Below are positions 1 through 7,900 of a stretch of DNA of 12,556 bases, one piece after another. The notes beneath the pieces were generated by a model, which did no database searches, was not told the origin of the DNA, and was given only the letters and a program-made list of their open reading frames with translations. Location of the stretch: assembly GCA_004555425.1 (NCBI GenBank), contig SFID01000092.1:1-12556 (forward strand), written 5' to 3'. Each line of letters begins with the position of its first letter. The stretch's first letter is position 1. This DNA comes from Bacteroidales bacterium. Lineage in GTDB: Bacteria; Bacteroidota; Bacteroidia; Bacteroidales; Bacteroidaceae. A program made the position numbers and the translations under genes.

Positions 1-114
1 AACTACTTCAAAGAGTACAAACATCTGAAAACCGCTGAGCCACACGTTGCGAGCAACGTGCGGTACATTTCTTTCCAGCGCAATTTGCAATTAAAAATCT
101 ACCTAAGTAGTTAC
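1..114 (+). repeat. Copy R1 of the GTAAC-ended palindromic repeat/MITE family (left part outside window)
   Basis: The right end is ACCTAAGTAGTTAC (101-114), a one-base variant of the inverted end seen in the copies at 3554-3738 and 10699-10986. A hairpin core lies at 43-60 (CACGTTGC, loop GA, GCAACGTG). Bases 1-59 are identical to 10899-10957, so this is the right part of a copy like the one at 10699-10986; its left part lies outside the window. No protein is encoded. Confidence 0.8.
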
Positions 115-299
115 TCGAAATGATAAAAATGCACCTTTTGAAAATAAATATCTTTTAACTTTTCAATGTTCTATATCGTCAATTCGCGCACCAACTTGGC
201 CCGAAAAATTTCCGCAAAAGCCAGTAGAAATTTTTCTTCGGCATATAAATTTTTCTATATGCTTTGTAAAACAATGGTTTTTTTGGGCATTTTCGTATG

Positions 300-345
300 A
301 AAAAAGAGGAGAAAACCCTTTGTCTATGGGCATTCTCCTCTTCGC
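300..345 (-). ncRNA. Putative short RNA or attenuated leader (promoter-proximal intrinsic terminator)
   Basis: On the minus strand the predicted transcript begins a few bases before AAGAGGAGAA (342-333). After a 19-nt loop with a possible inner CCC/GGG pairing it meets the complementary arm TTCTCCTCTT (313-304), which runs into a T tract (305-300). That is a 10-bp stem plus U-tract, an intrinsic terminator about 45 nt after the start site. An ATG with an AGGAG just before it sits inside the hairpin (333-331) and opens a 56-codon frame with no family resemblance. A small RNA, an attenuator or a decoy are all possible; only the promoter and hairpin are seen. Confidence 0.4.
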
Positions 346-350
346 TAGTA

Positions 351-382
351 CAAAGATAATACATTTATCGGCGAAATGCAAA
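351..382 (-). promoter_or_regulatory. Bacteroidetes-type promoter on the minus strand
   Basis: Read on the minus strand, TTTG (379-382) is followed after exactly 20 nt by TATCTTTG (351-358). This matches the Bacteroidetes sigma consensus TTTG-N19-21-TAnnTTTG. Transcription would start near 344-346 and run leftwards into the hairpin at 304-342. The dyad at 387-420 sits immediately upstream of the -33 box. Confidence 0.55.
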
Positions 383-386
383 TCCA

Positions 387-420
387 TTTAACATTTCGCA
401 ACACGCTGCGAAATGTTAAA
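387..420. promoter_or_regulatory. Perfect 14-bp dyad upstream of the minus-strand promoter
   Basis: TTTAACATTTCGCA (387-400) and TGCGAAATGTTAAA (407-420) are perfect inverted copies around the spacer ACACGC. No U-tract follows directly on either strand, and the dyad abuts the -33 box at 379-382, so an operator or activator site is as likely as a hairpin. A related GAAATGTTAAAA arm recurs at 11059-11070. Confidence 0.45.
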
Positions 421-510
421 AGACGAGTTTTGCACACGCGAGCCTCCTGGATGTATTATATTACGAGGGCATTCCCAGAGTGGTGAAATTCCCGCGCCCA
501 GTTCTCCTTG

Positions 511-615
511 TTAAGGTAGGTTCTATAAATTAGCTTGCGATGGATTTTTGAAAGACATCCAAGCCAAATAGAGATACTACCTTCCAATGAAACTAATTTA
601 TAGAACCTACCTTAA
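511..615. mobile_element. 105-bp MITE-like element with perfect 23-bp terminal inverted repeats
   Basis: The left end (511-533, beginning TTAAGGTAGG and ending AAATTAG) is the exact reverse complement of the right end (593-615). The 59-bp interior has no ORF. Ends of this perfection around a short non-coding interior are typical of a non-autonomous transposon. Each end can be read as AGGTAGG next to TA, so a TA target duplication is possible, but that is symmetric by construction and proves nothing. It could also fold as a long transcript hairpin. The mobilising transposase family cannot be told from this window. Confidence 0.65.
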
Positions 616-618
616 ACC

Positions 619-690
619 ATCAGCCGCACGCCCAGAGCAACGTGCGCCACATTGCGTTTTCAGTGCGGACGAACCCCATCCTATCTCGCA
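619..690 (+). repeat. Degenerate copy R2 of the palindromic repeat family
   Basis: From 621 it keeps the order AGCC, a hairpin core, GCAACGTGCG and ACATTGC seen in the other copies, followed by a module resembling the reverse complement of the GTTCTCAT module at 10828-10835. The core is diverged but still self-complementary (CGCACG near 624 with CGTGCG near 641). The copy lies between the 511-615 element and the flippase promoter, and no terminal GTAAC end is visible. Limits are approximate. Confidence 0.55.
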
Positions 691-699
691 ATTTATGTT

Positions 700-707
700 T
701 ACCTTTG
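700..707 (+). promoter_or_regulatory. Putative -7 box of the flippase-M16 operon
   Basis: TACCTTTG matches the Bacteroidetes -7 consensus TAnnTTTG and would start transcription near 714, leaving a leader of about 28 nt before the ATG at 742. No TTTG is present 19-21 nt upstream, so the -33 half is weak or absent. Confidence 0.5.
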
Positions 708-741
708 TGCATTCAAACCCAAAAGACCAAAATCCCAGAAT

Positions 742-2187
742 ATGGCTGGACTGAAATCCCTGATGAAGGACACCATGATATATGGCATGAGCAGTATCGT
801 GGGCCGCTTTCTCAATTATCTGCTCGTACCGCTCTATACCGCCAAATTGGCGGTGGAATCGGGCGGTTACGGCATTGTGACCGAAGTTTATAGTTACGTA
901 GCCCTCCTGCTCGTGCTGCTCACGTTCGGCATGGAGACCGCCTTCTTCCGCTTTATCAACAAGGAGGGCGAGGCGCAGCCGCTGCGCGTCTATTCCACCA
1001 CGCTCATTGCTGTGGGCAGTGTGGGATTGGCGTTTGTGGCGGCAGTTCTGTTGGGCCTCGGGCCGATTTCCGAGTGGATGGGCTATGCCGCCCACCCCGA
1101 ATATATCGGTATGATGGCCGTTTGTGTGGCCCTTGATGCCTTCCAGTGCATCCCCTTCGCCTACCTGCGCTATCGCCACAAGGCCATCAAGTTTGCCGTC
1201 CTCAAACTCACCTTCATCGTCCTCAATATCGCCGCCAACCTTGCCTATTTCCTGTTGCTGGGTGGCAACGACGTGTTCTATATCTTCGCCATCAATCTTG
1301 GTTGCACGGCCTTCATCACCCTGCTCTTCTGGCGCGAACTCACGGGTTTCGCCTGGCGGCTTGACGGCCGCTTGTTGCGACAGATGTTGAACTACGCCTG
1401 GCCCATCCTCGTGCTAGGCATAGCCGGCATCCTCAACCAGACGGCCGACAAAATCATCTATCCCCACGTGGCCACCACCCTCAACGGCCAGAGTCCCCAC
1501 ACCCAGTTGGGCATCTACGGCGCCTGCGTCAAGATTGCCATGATTATGGCCATGATAACGCAAGCCTTCCGCTACGCCTACGAGCCCTTCGTCTTCGGCA
1601 AACAGAAGGACAAGGACAGCAAGGAGATGTACGCCCGCGCCATGAAGTTCTTCATCATTTTCACGCTGCTGGCCTTCCTGGCCGTGGTGGGTTATATGGA
1701 CATTCTCCAACATATCATCTCGCCGGGCTATCGCCAGGGACTGCGCGTTGTGCCCATCGTGATGGTGGCCGAGATAATGATGGGCATCTATTTCAACCTC
1801 TCGTTTTGGTACAAACTCATCGACAAAACCATCTGGGGCGCTTGGTTCTCGGGCGCAGGTTGCCTGGTGCTCATTGCCGTCAATGTGCTGTTCATTCCCC
1901 AGTACGGCTACATGGCCTGTGCCTGGGCGGGAGTGGCAGGCTACGGCACGGCCATGCTCCTGAGTTACTTCGTGGGTCAGCGCTACTATCCCGTGCGCTA
2001 TCCCCTCGGCGCCATCGCCGTTTATGTCGGCATGACCGCTATTTTCTATCTCGTTATGCAATTCACGCCCCGCCAGTGGCCGCTCTGGTTGCGCTTGGGC
2101 ATCAACACGTGTTGCCTCCTGGCCTTCGTGGCGCACGTTTTCTATCACGAAGGCTTCCTCCAAATGATTAAGAACCGCCGCCGATGA
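742..2187 (+). CDS. Oligosaccharide flippase family protein (MOP superfamily, Wzx-like)
   Basis: This 481-residue polytopic inner-membrane protein is predicted to flip lipid-linked saccharides to the periplasmic face for O-antigen, capsule or related glycans. The start at 742 is preferred over an in-frame ATG at 652 because the protein then begins MAGLKSLMKDTMIYGMSS, a typical N-terminus for the family, while the upstream extension is translated repeat R2 and lies before the promoter box. The early run of conserved residues SSIVGRFLNYLLVPLYTAKL and the later GMETAFFRF (about residues 63-71) are hallmarks of the Bacteroidetes branch. Hydrophobic segments recur along the whole length, consistent with 12-14 helices. 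The stop overlaps the M16 start by 4 nt (ATGA), so the two are translationally coupled. No glycosyltransferases are nearby, so the substrate cannot be inferred. Confidence 0.9.
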   Translation: MAGLKSLMKDTMIYGMSSIVGRFLNYLLVPLYTAKLAVESGGYGIVTEVYSYVALLLVLLTFGMETAFFRFINKEGEAQPLRVYSTTLIAVGSVGLAFVAAVLLGLGPISEWMGYAAHPEYIGMMAVCVALDAFQCIPFAYLRYRHKAIKFAVLKLTFIVLNIAANLAYFLLLGGNDVFYIFAINLGCTAFITLLFWRELTGFAWRLDGRLLRQMLNYAWPILVLGIAGILNQTADKIIYPHVATTLNGQSPHTQLGIYGACVKIAMIMAMITQAFRYAYEPFVFGKQKDKDSKEMYARAMKFFIIFTLLAFLAVVGYMDILQHIISPGYRQGLRVVPIVMVAEIMMGIYFNLSFWYKLIDKTIWGAWFSGAGCLVLIAVNVLFIPQYGYMACAWAGVAGYGTAMLLSYFVGQRYYPVRYPLGAIAVYVGMTAIFYLVMQFTPRQWPLWLRLGINTCCLLAFVAHVFYHEGFLQMIKNRRR

Positions 2188-3434
2188 TTCCCGCCAACTG
2201 TCATACATACACCCTCGCCAATGGGCTGCGCGTGATTCACGAGCAGACGGATTCGCCCGTCGTTTATTGCGGCTACGTGATGCGTGTCGGCACGCGCCAC
2301 GAGCAACCTGCGGAGTCGGGAATGGCCCATTTCATCGAACATCTCACCTTCAAGGGTACCCATCGCCGCCGCGCGTGGCAAATCTCGAATGGGCTGGAAC
2401 GCGTGGGCGGCGAACTCAATGCCTATACCACGAAGCAGGAAACCGTCTATTGCGCCACGGTGCTGCGACCCGACTTTGCGCGCGCTGTGGATTTGCTGAC
2501 CGACATTGTCTTCCATAGCACTTATCCCCAGACGGAGATAGACCGCGAAGTGGAGGTAATCTGCGATGAAATCGATAGTTTTAAGGATAGTCCCAGCGAG
2601 TTAATCTTCGACGAATTCGAATCGCTCGTCTTCGAGGGCTGCGACCTGGGGCGCGACATTCTGGGCGAGGCCGACCGCTTGCGCCAATATCGCACCGCCG
2701 ATGCCCTGCGCTTCACCCGTGCGCACTATCGGCCCGACAATGCCGTGTTCTATATCTACGGCAATGTGGATTTCCGCCGCGCCGTCCGCCAGTTGGAACG
2801 CCTGATGACTACTGCCGAAGCACTTCCCAGCCCGCACGCACCCGTGCCAACTGCCTGCACCCTCGCCTTGCCGCCCGCCCGCACCGTCTATCGCGACCGC
2901 GGCACCCACCAGGCCCACGTCCTCCTTGGCTGTCCCACCTACGGCGGTCGCCATCCCCGCCGCTTTGCCCTTCTCCTCCTCAACAATATCCTGGGTGGCC
3001 CGGGTATGAACGCGCGTCTGAATATGCTGATGCGCGAGCGCGCTGGCCTGGTCTATACCGTGGAGAGCAATTACGCTACCTACGTCGATGTGGGTCTCTG
3101 GACCGTCTATTTCGGTTGCGATGCGGACGATGTGGATCGCTGCCTGCGGATGGCGCGCCGCGAACTCCAACGGATGATTGACCAACCCCTGACAGCGCGC
3201 CAACTGGCAGCCGCAAAGAAGCAATTTATCGGTCAAATCGGCATTTCTCGCGAGGCGCGCGAGTCCTACGCCATCAGTTTGGGCAAGACCTACGCCCACT
3301 ACGACACCTGGCGCGACCTCGATGCACTGGCGCAGGCGGTCAGCGCGCTCACCAGCGAGGAACTCCAAGCGGTGGCAGCCGAAGTCTTCGCCGCCGATGG
3401 GCTAAGCCTGCTCGTGTATACCACCTCCCGGTAG
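2184..3434 (+). CDS. M16 family zinc peptidase (pitrilysin/insulinase/MPP-like)
   Basis: This 416-residue protein has the length of single-unit M16B peptidases (M16 N-domain about residues 10-160, C-domain about 165-345). The inverted zinc motif is intact: H49-F-I-E52-H53, with E52 the general base, followed by LTFKGT as in mitochondrial processing peptidase. The distal zinc ligand is probably E129 in VICDEI, about 76 residues on. The C-terminal REARESYAISLGKTY is the usual substrate-site region of the second domain. There is no signal peptide, so a cytoplasmic location is likely and the substrate is unknown. Its ATG overlaps the flippase stop (ATGA), which fixes the start. All expected catalytic residues are present, so it should be active rather than a regulatory M16 paralogue. 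Confidence 0.92.
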   Translation: MIPANCHTYTLANGLRVIHEQTDSPVVYCGYVMRVGTRHEQPAESGMAHFIEHLTFKGTHRRRAWQISNGLERVGGELNAYTTKQETVYCATVLRPDFARAVDLLTDIVFHSTYPQTEIDREVEVICDEIDSFKDSPSELIFDEFESLVFEGCDLGRDILGEADRLRQYRTADALRFTRAHYRPDNAVFYIYGNVDFRRAVRQLERLMTTAEALPSPHAPVPTACTLALPPARTVYRDRGTHQAHVLLGCPTYGGRHPRRFALLLLNNILGGPGMNARLNMLMRERAGLVYTVESNYATYVDVGLWTVYFGCDADDVDRCLRMARRELQRMIDQPLTARQLAAAKKQFIGQIGISREARESYAISLGKTYAHYDTWRDLDALAQAVSALTSEELQAVAAEVFAADGLSLLVYTTSR

Positions 3435-3483
3435 TCCCTTTTGGTCGCTGCGCAATCTGGTTTTATTCGCGGACTGTGCGCCC

Positions 3484-3538
3484 CGCAGGGGCAACCTGCG
3501 CGTAGCCTTGGCCTGCAATGGACAACCTAGGTAGTTAC
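3484..3538 (+). repeat. Old, degenerate copy R3 ending in ACCTAGGTAGTTAC
   Basis: The right end ACCTAGGTAGTTAC (3525-3538) differs by two bases from the intact right end at 3725-3738, and the preceding GCAATGGACA echoes the TCAATGAAAA of intact copies. The core is much diverged but still forms a hairpin: CGCAGG (3484-3489), GGCAA, CCTGCG (3495-3500). The left limit is unclear. The hairpin is about 50 nt after the M16 stop and has no U-tract. Confidence 0.5.
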
Positions 3539-3553
3539 AAACGTTGTGCTTCT

Positions 3554-3738
3554 GTAACTACTCAGGTCGTCATTGAAAGGCAATGTACCGCACGTTGCTT
3601 GCAACGTGTGGCTCCGAGGATTTCAGAGGTTTGTACTCAATAAAACTACGTATATTTGGATTCCATTTTCGCGGAGCCACACGTTGCAAGCAACGTGCGG
3701 TACATTGCCTTTCAATGAAAATCTACCTGAGTAGTTAC
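3554..3738. mobile_element. Intact 185-bp MITE R4 with 8-bp target-site duplication (IS66-like ends)
   Basis: The element begins GTAACTACTCAGGT (3554-3567) and ends with the perfect reverse complement ACCTGAGTAGTTAC (3725-3738). It is flanked directly on both sides by GTGCTTCT (3546-3553 and 3739-3746), a perfect 8-bp direct repeat. Its arms stay complementary for about 63-67 nt (3554-3616 with 3672-3738, one small indel region), and each arm carries a hairpin core of 11-nt arms CCGCACGTTGC and GCAACGTGTGG. The middle (3617-3671) is AT-rich and non-coding. IS66-family elements are known for 8-bp duplications and GTAA-starting ends, so an IS66 transposase is the likely mobiliser; that link is inference. 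The element lies between the M16 and YbhN-like genes. Confidence 0.85.
3630..3658 (+). promoter_or_regulatory. Possible outward promoter inside MITE R4
   Basis: TTTG (3630-3633) and TATATTTG (3651-3658) fit the two halves of the Bacteroidetes consensus, but the 17-nt spacer is shorter than the usual 19-21. It would read rightwards toward the gene at 3989, through the right arm of the element and a leader of more than 300 nt. Confidence 0.3.
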
Positions 3739-3988
3739 GTGCTTCTCTGAAACCATTCTTACGGCCCCAACAATAAATCCCAGCAGCAAAAAACTCCTAG
3801 CATTCCCCAAAAATTCAAAAATAAGCAGCCGAAACCTCTGCGCCCCAAGGTTTATCCGCTGAGAATGCTTTCCTTTGCGTCTAGAACTTCCCCAGCATCT
3901 GCCACTCCATATCCTAGAACTCTACACCTAGAAGAACTTTTCTTGAAACGGGCAGGGTGCAGGCTATCTCCGACTAACGCTAAATCCC
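3739..3988. other. Intergenic leader before the YbhN-like gene
   Basis: About 250 nt follow the MITE. I see no good promoter: TTCCTTTG at 3870-3877 is a one-base variant of the -7 box without a -33 partner. CTAGAA is repeated at 3881, 3914 and 3928 (CTAGAACT in the first two). Plus-strand frames through here overlap the next gene in another frame and look spurious. Confidence 0.3.
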
Positions 3989-4963
3989 GTGACCAAACCA
4001 TTTCAACGAATCCTCAGTGCCGTAGTTTTCACCCTCCTTGGGGTGGGGCTGATGGTGTGGCTGTATCGCGGTTTCGACTTTCGCCCGCTCGCGCAGGTGT
4101 TTTCCCAGCGGTCCAACTACGTATGGATTACCCTGGCACTGCTTGCTGGGGTGATTGCCAACGTATTCCGCTCGCTGCGCTGGCGTATGCTCCTGCGCGG
4201 GGCTGGGCTGGGCATCAGCCGTTGGCGCGCCATCGAACTCGTCTTCGTTTCCTACCTCATCAACAGTATCACTCCGCGTTTGGGCGAATTGGTGCGCAGT
4301 GTGATGGTGCGCCGAGGGCGGATGGAAGATACGGCCAAGGCCTTCGGTACCGTGGTCATCGAGAAACTGGCCGACGTGGGCTGTCTCGTTCTCGTCGTTG
4401 CCGCCGCCGTCCTGCTGCGCTGGGAGGACACGGTCGGCCTGTTCTCGCGCCTCTCGGGCCGACTCGCTGCCTCCGCCCCAGGCTACGCCATATATATAAT
4501 AGCGGGATGCGTGATTTGTCTGCTCGTTTGTCTCACCCTCCCGCGACTGAGCCGCGTGAAAGTGCTCTTGCACAATCTCTGGCAAGGCATTGCGTCCATC
4601 GCTCGCCTTGAACGGCCGTGGGGATTTTGGGGCCTGTGCGCCGCCATCTGGATGTGCAATTTCCTGCAACTCTGGTTGCTCATCCCCTGTTTTGAAGAAC
4701 TCAGTCCGCTCCGCATCGGCGATGCGCTGTATGTCTTTGCCGCGGCCAGCATCGGTGTGCTTCTGCCCACTCCCAGCGGCGCAGGCCCCTGGCACGTGGC
4801 CATCGTGAAATGCCTCACGGCCGTCTATCACATTCCCACCGAATTGGCCAAACTCTTCGCCTTCGTTACGCATGGCCTCAAAACTGCGCTGGTCATCCTC
4901 CTCGGTCTGCTGGCCCTCGTCACCCTTTATTGGGAAACGTGGATGCACCGCCTGCGCAATTAG
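3989..4963 (+). CDS. YbhN/UPF0104 family membrane protein (LPG synthase TM domain-like)
   Basis: This 324-residue integral membrane protein has about 7-8 hydrophobic helices. Family hallmarks are visible: SLRWRMLL near residue 62, NSITPRLGELVRSVMVRRG around residues 91-109 (the PxRxGExxR signature), TVVIEKLADV shortly after, and LLPTPSGAGPWH near residue 256. The fold is that of the transmembrane flippase half of MprF, but there is no aminoacyl-transferase domain, so lysyl-phosphatidylglycerol synthesis should not be assumed; the physiological role is unknown. The start is GTG (3989): an in-frame stop at 3944 precedes it, no ATG intervenes, and the first helix follows directly after MTKPFQR. 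The A2M gene begins 32 nt after its stop, so the two probably share a transcript. Confidence 0.85.
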   Translation: MTKPFQRILSAVVFTLLGVGLMVWLYRGFDFRPLAQVFSQRSNYVWITLALLAGVIANVFRSLRWRMLLRGAGLGISRWRAIELVFVSYLINSITPRLGELVRSVMVRRGRMEDTAKAFGTVVIEKLADVGCLVLVVAAAVLLRWEDTVGLFSRLSGRLAASAPGYAIYIIAGCVICLLVCLTLPRLSRVKVLLHNLWQGIASIARLERPWGFWGLCAAIWMCNFLQLWLLIPCFEELSPLRIGDALYVFAAASIGVLLPTPSGAGPWHVAIVKCLTAVYHIPTELAKLFAFVTHGLKTALVILLGLLALVTLYWETWMHRLRN

Positions 4964-4995
4964 TACTCTTCCCTGATCATCAACTTATCCAAAAT

Positions 4996-7900
4996 ATGAA
5001 AATCCGTCTGATTCCCTTCTTCCTCTTCGCTTTGTTGGCCCTGCCTCTGGCTGCCCAGTCGTATGACAAGCAGTGGCAGCAAGTTGATCGCCTCGTCAAC
5101 AACAACGACCAGCCGAAGCAGGCCCTCGCACTTGTGCGACAGATTCACCAGCGCGCCCTCAGCGAAAAGAATGATGCCCAGTTGCTGCGCAGTGCGGCCG
5201 CCTGGGTGCAACTCTCGGGCATCCTCTCGCCCGACAGTGCCGCCCTGTCCGTACAGCAAATGGAGCAGATAGCCCAGGGCGAGACCCGCGCCGTCGAGCA
5301 TGCCCTCTGGTGCGCCACGCTGGGCCAGTTGCTCATCAAGGAAACGGGCGATACGGCCAAGGTCAGCCGCGGCAAGCGCTACCTGTGCGAGGCCGTCAGT
5401 GATGTGAACGCACTCGGCAAGGCCAAGGCCGCCGACTATCTGCCGCTCTTTGTTATCGGCAAGGACAGCCGCCACTACGGCAAGGACGTCCTCCACATCG
5501 TTGTGCGCACCGTGGGCAACTGCACGCAGATTCCTGTCAGCGCGCGCCGCGATGCCTATGCCCGTGCCCTCAACTACTATCGCCAGATGGGCAATCGGCC
5601 CGCCACGTATCTGGTAAAACTCGACAGCATCAACCTCGGCGGCGGTTATCCCAAGGATGGCGGCTATCAGGAATTGCAGGCCCTCCAGCAGTTGGCCCGC
5701 GAATACCGCGACCTCGCGCTCAACGTGCATACCTATCTGAGTTTCCTCGACTTTAATGGCAAAGCATGCGCTCCCGACAGCCTGCTCCTTGCCTTGGCGC
5801 GCGAGGGCTACGACCTCTACAAAAAGGAAAAGCAGGCACGCCCCCTGCAGCAGTATATCAAGGCCAAGGAGAATCCGAGCGTGCAGTTTACAACCAGTAC
5901 CGACCTGGTTTATCCCGGAGATAGCCTCCGCGTTAGCCTGACAGGCAAAAACTATCGCCAGATACGCCTGCAACTCTACCACACCACGCTCACGGGACAG
6001 CAGGTGGCCGAACGCAGCGAGCAGGCAGACGGGAACGACAAGTACATTCGCCGCGCTCTCAAAGGCTGTGCCGTAGATGTGAAGAAGAATCACGCGGCCG
6101 CAGTTGCCTGGCAGGAGTTGCGCGATACCCTTGCCGTGCCCCTCGACAGGGAAGGCATCTACGCATTGCGCATAACGGTGGACGGCCATGCCCAACCCCT
6201 GAAACTGGTGTACGTCAGCCGTGTGCGTACGCTTCAGATAGCCACGGGCAACGACCAGTTGCGCCTCGTGGTCGTGGATGGCCGCAGCGGTGTGCCCCTG
6301 CCCGATGCCAGCGTTGTGCTTTTGGACGAAGACGGCAAGCAGTTGAGCGCACACACCGCCGCAACCGACTGCACCTTCACCCTCTCCGTGCCCTTCGCTG
6401 CCCGTTGGCTGGTGGCACGCAGCGGCAGCGATGCCTTCTCCCGCCCCGATGAGAGCGTCTCCTATGGTCATAGCCGTTTCTATTCCTCGCAGACGAGCAC
6501 CGCTTCCGCCACCCGCATCAACGCCTTCACCGACCGCGCCATCTATCGCCCAGGCCAACAGGTCCACTTCGGCGGAGTCGTCTTCACACAAAAGGGAGAC
6601 AGCGTCAGCGTGGCCACTCCCTACGAAGCCAAGGCCCGTCTGGTGAACGCCAACGGCAAAGAGGTGGCCGCTATCAACGTATTTGCCGATGAAATGGGCA
6701 GTTTTAGCGGTTCGTTCAACCTTCCCAAAGCCACGCTGCCGGGCTATTTCGGCATCAGCATCAAGGGACAGGATGGCACGCAAACCTATCAGACTTTCCG
6801 CGTGGAGGAATACAAGCGTCCCTCCTTTACCGCCGAAATCCAGGCTCCGACAGCCGATTACCAACTGGGCGACACGCTGCGCCTTGAAGGCACAGCCCGC
6901 ACCTATACGGGTTTGCCCGTGGCCGGTGCCCGCGTGCAGTGGACCGCCAACCGCAGTGTGTGGTTCCGCGTGGAGAGCGAAGACCCCGTGCAGAGCGGCG
7001 AAGCCATCACGGATGCCGAGGGCCGTTTCACCCTGCCCGTATATCTGATGGCCAGTGAGCGCGAGCGCGGCACCTATCTCTATAATCAATTCTTCTTTGA
7101 CGTACGTTGCACCGTCACCAGCGATGGTGGCGAGACGGCCGAGGCTCAGCGCACCGTGCAAGCCTCCACCCAGAAGGCGATGCTCGCCGACACGTGGCCC
7201 GAGCGCGTATGCCGCGAAACCCTTCCCCGGCAGCAGTTCACCTGCTTGGGTGCTGCCGGCCAGCAGTTGGCCCATACGGTCGTCTACCGCCTGTGGCAGC
7301 AACAGAAGGATGCCAGTGGCAAGATGGTGGACCGCACCTGCGTGCTCACCGATAGCGTGGCCACAGGTGCAGCCTTCCTCCCCGCCGTTCTCTCTGCTTT
7401 GCCCTCGGGTCGCTACCGCTGGGACGCGTGGATAGAAGGCCAGCCGAGCGCGCGCCTCAGCAAGGCGTTCACCCTCTTTGGCGAGACCGACACGCGGCCC
7501 GCCGATGCCCAGCCCTTCTTCGTCTATACCCGCCATACGGCCCAGCGCGACAGTGCTGTCGTCCTCGTAGGTACGTCTGCGCCCAAGGCCGAACTCTACT
7601 ACGCCTTCTTTGCCGACAACAAACTGTGTGCCTTCCAGCACTTCCCGATGTGCGACAGCCTTGCGCGCTTCGACCTTCTGTATCGCCAGGAGTACGGCGA
7701 GAGTGCCCGCGCCTGCTTTGCCCTGATGGTGGATGGCCAGTTTCATCACTACGAGGCCGACATCGTGCGCCCCGCTCCCGACAAACGTCTCGTGCTGCGC
7801 TGGAGCACTTTCCGCTCCTCCCTCACGCCTGGTGCAAACGAGGAGTGGCGACTGCGCATTACCCATCCCGATGGCCGTCCTGCCGATGCAGCGCTGATGG

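Larger units (their letters stand above)
115..510. other. AT-rich intergenic region without a convincing gene
   Basis: This stretch is visibly AT-rich against its GC-rich gene neighbours. It holds a minus-strand promoter and a hairpin with a U-tract (annotated separately) and a 14-bp dyad at 387-420. Two further dyads lie at 203-211/228-236 (GAAAAATTT and AAATTTTTC) and around 241-262 (GCATAT and ATATGC). Short minus-strand ORFs of up to 74 codons cross it, but none resembles a family I know and the longest starts upstream of the promoter. From 421 to 510 I see nothing definable. It may be a structured RNA locus or a decayed insertion. Confidence 0.5.

Noticed and set aside
163..387. Minus-strand 74-codon ORF in the AT-rich region
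   Set aside because: It begins upstream of the only promoter seen, crosses the terminator hairpin and resembles no family. The internal 56-codon version starting at 333 is mentioned as a possibility only.
652..741. N-terminal extension of the flippase from the ATG at 652
   Set aside because: The 30 residues are translated repeat R2 and precede the -7 box at 700-707; the family-typical N-terminus starts at 742.
4810..4995. N-terminal extension of the A2M from the ATG at 4810
   Set aside because: It overlaps the upstream gene by 154 nt and would bury the signal peptide that starts at 4996.
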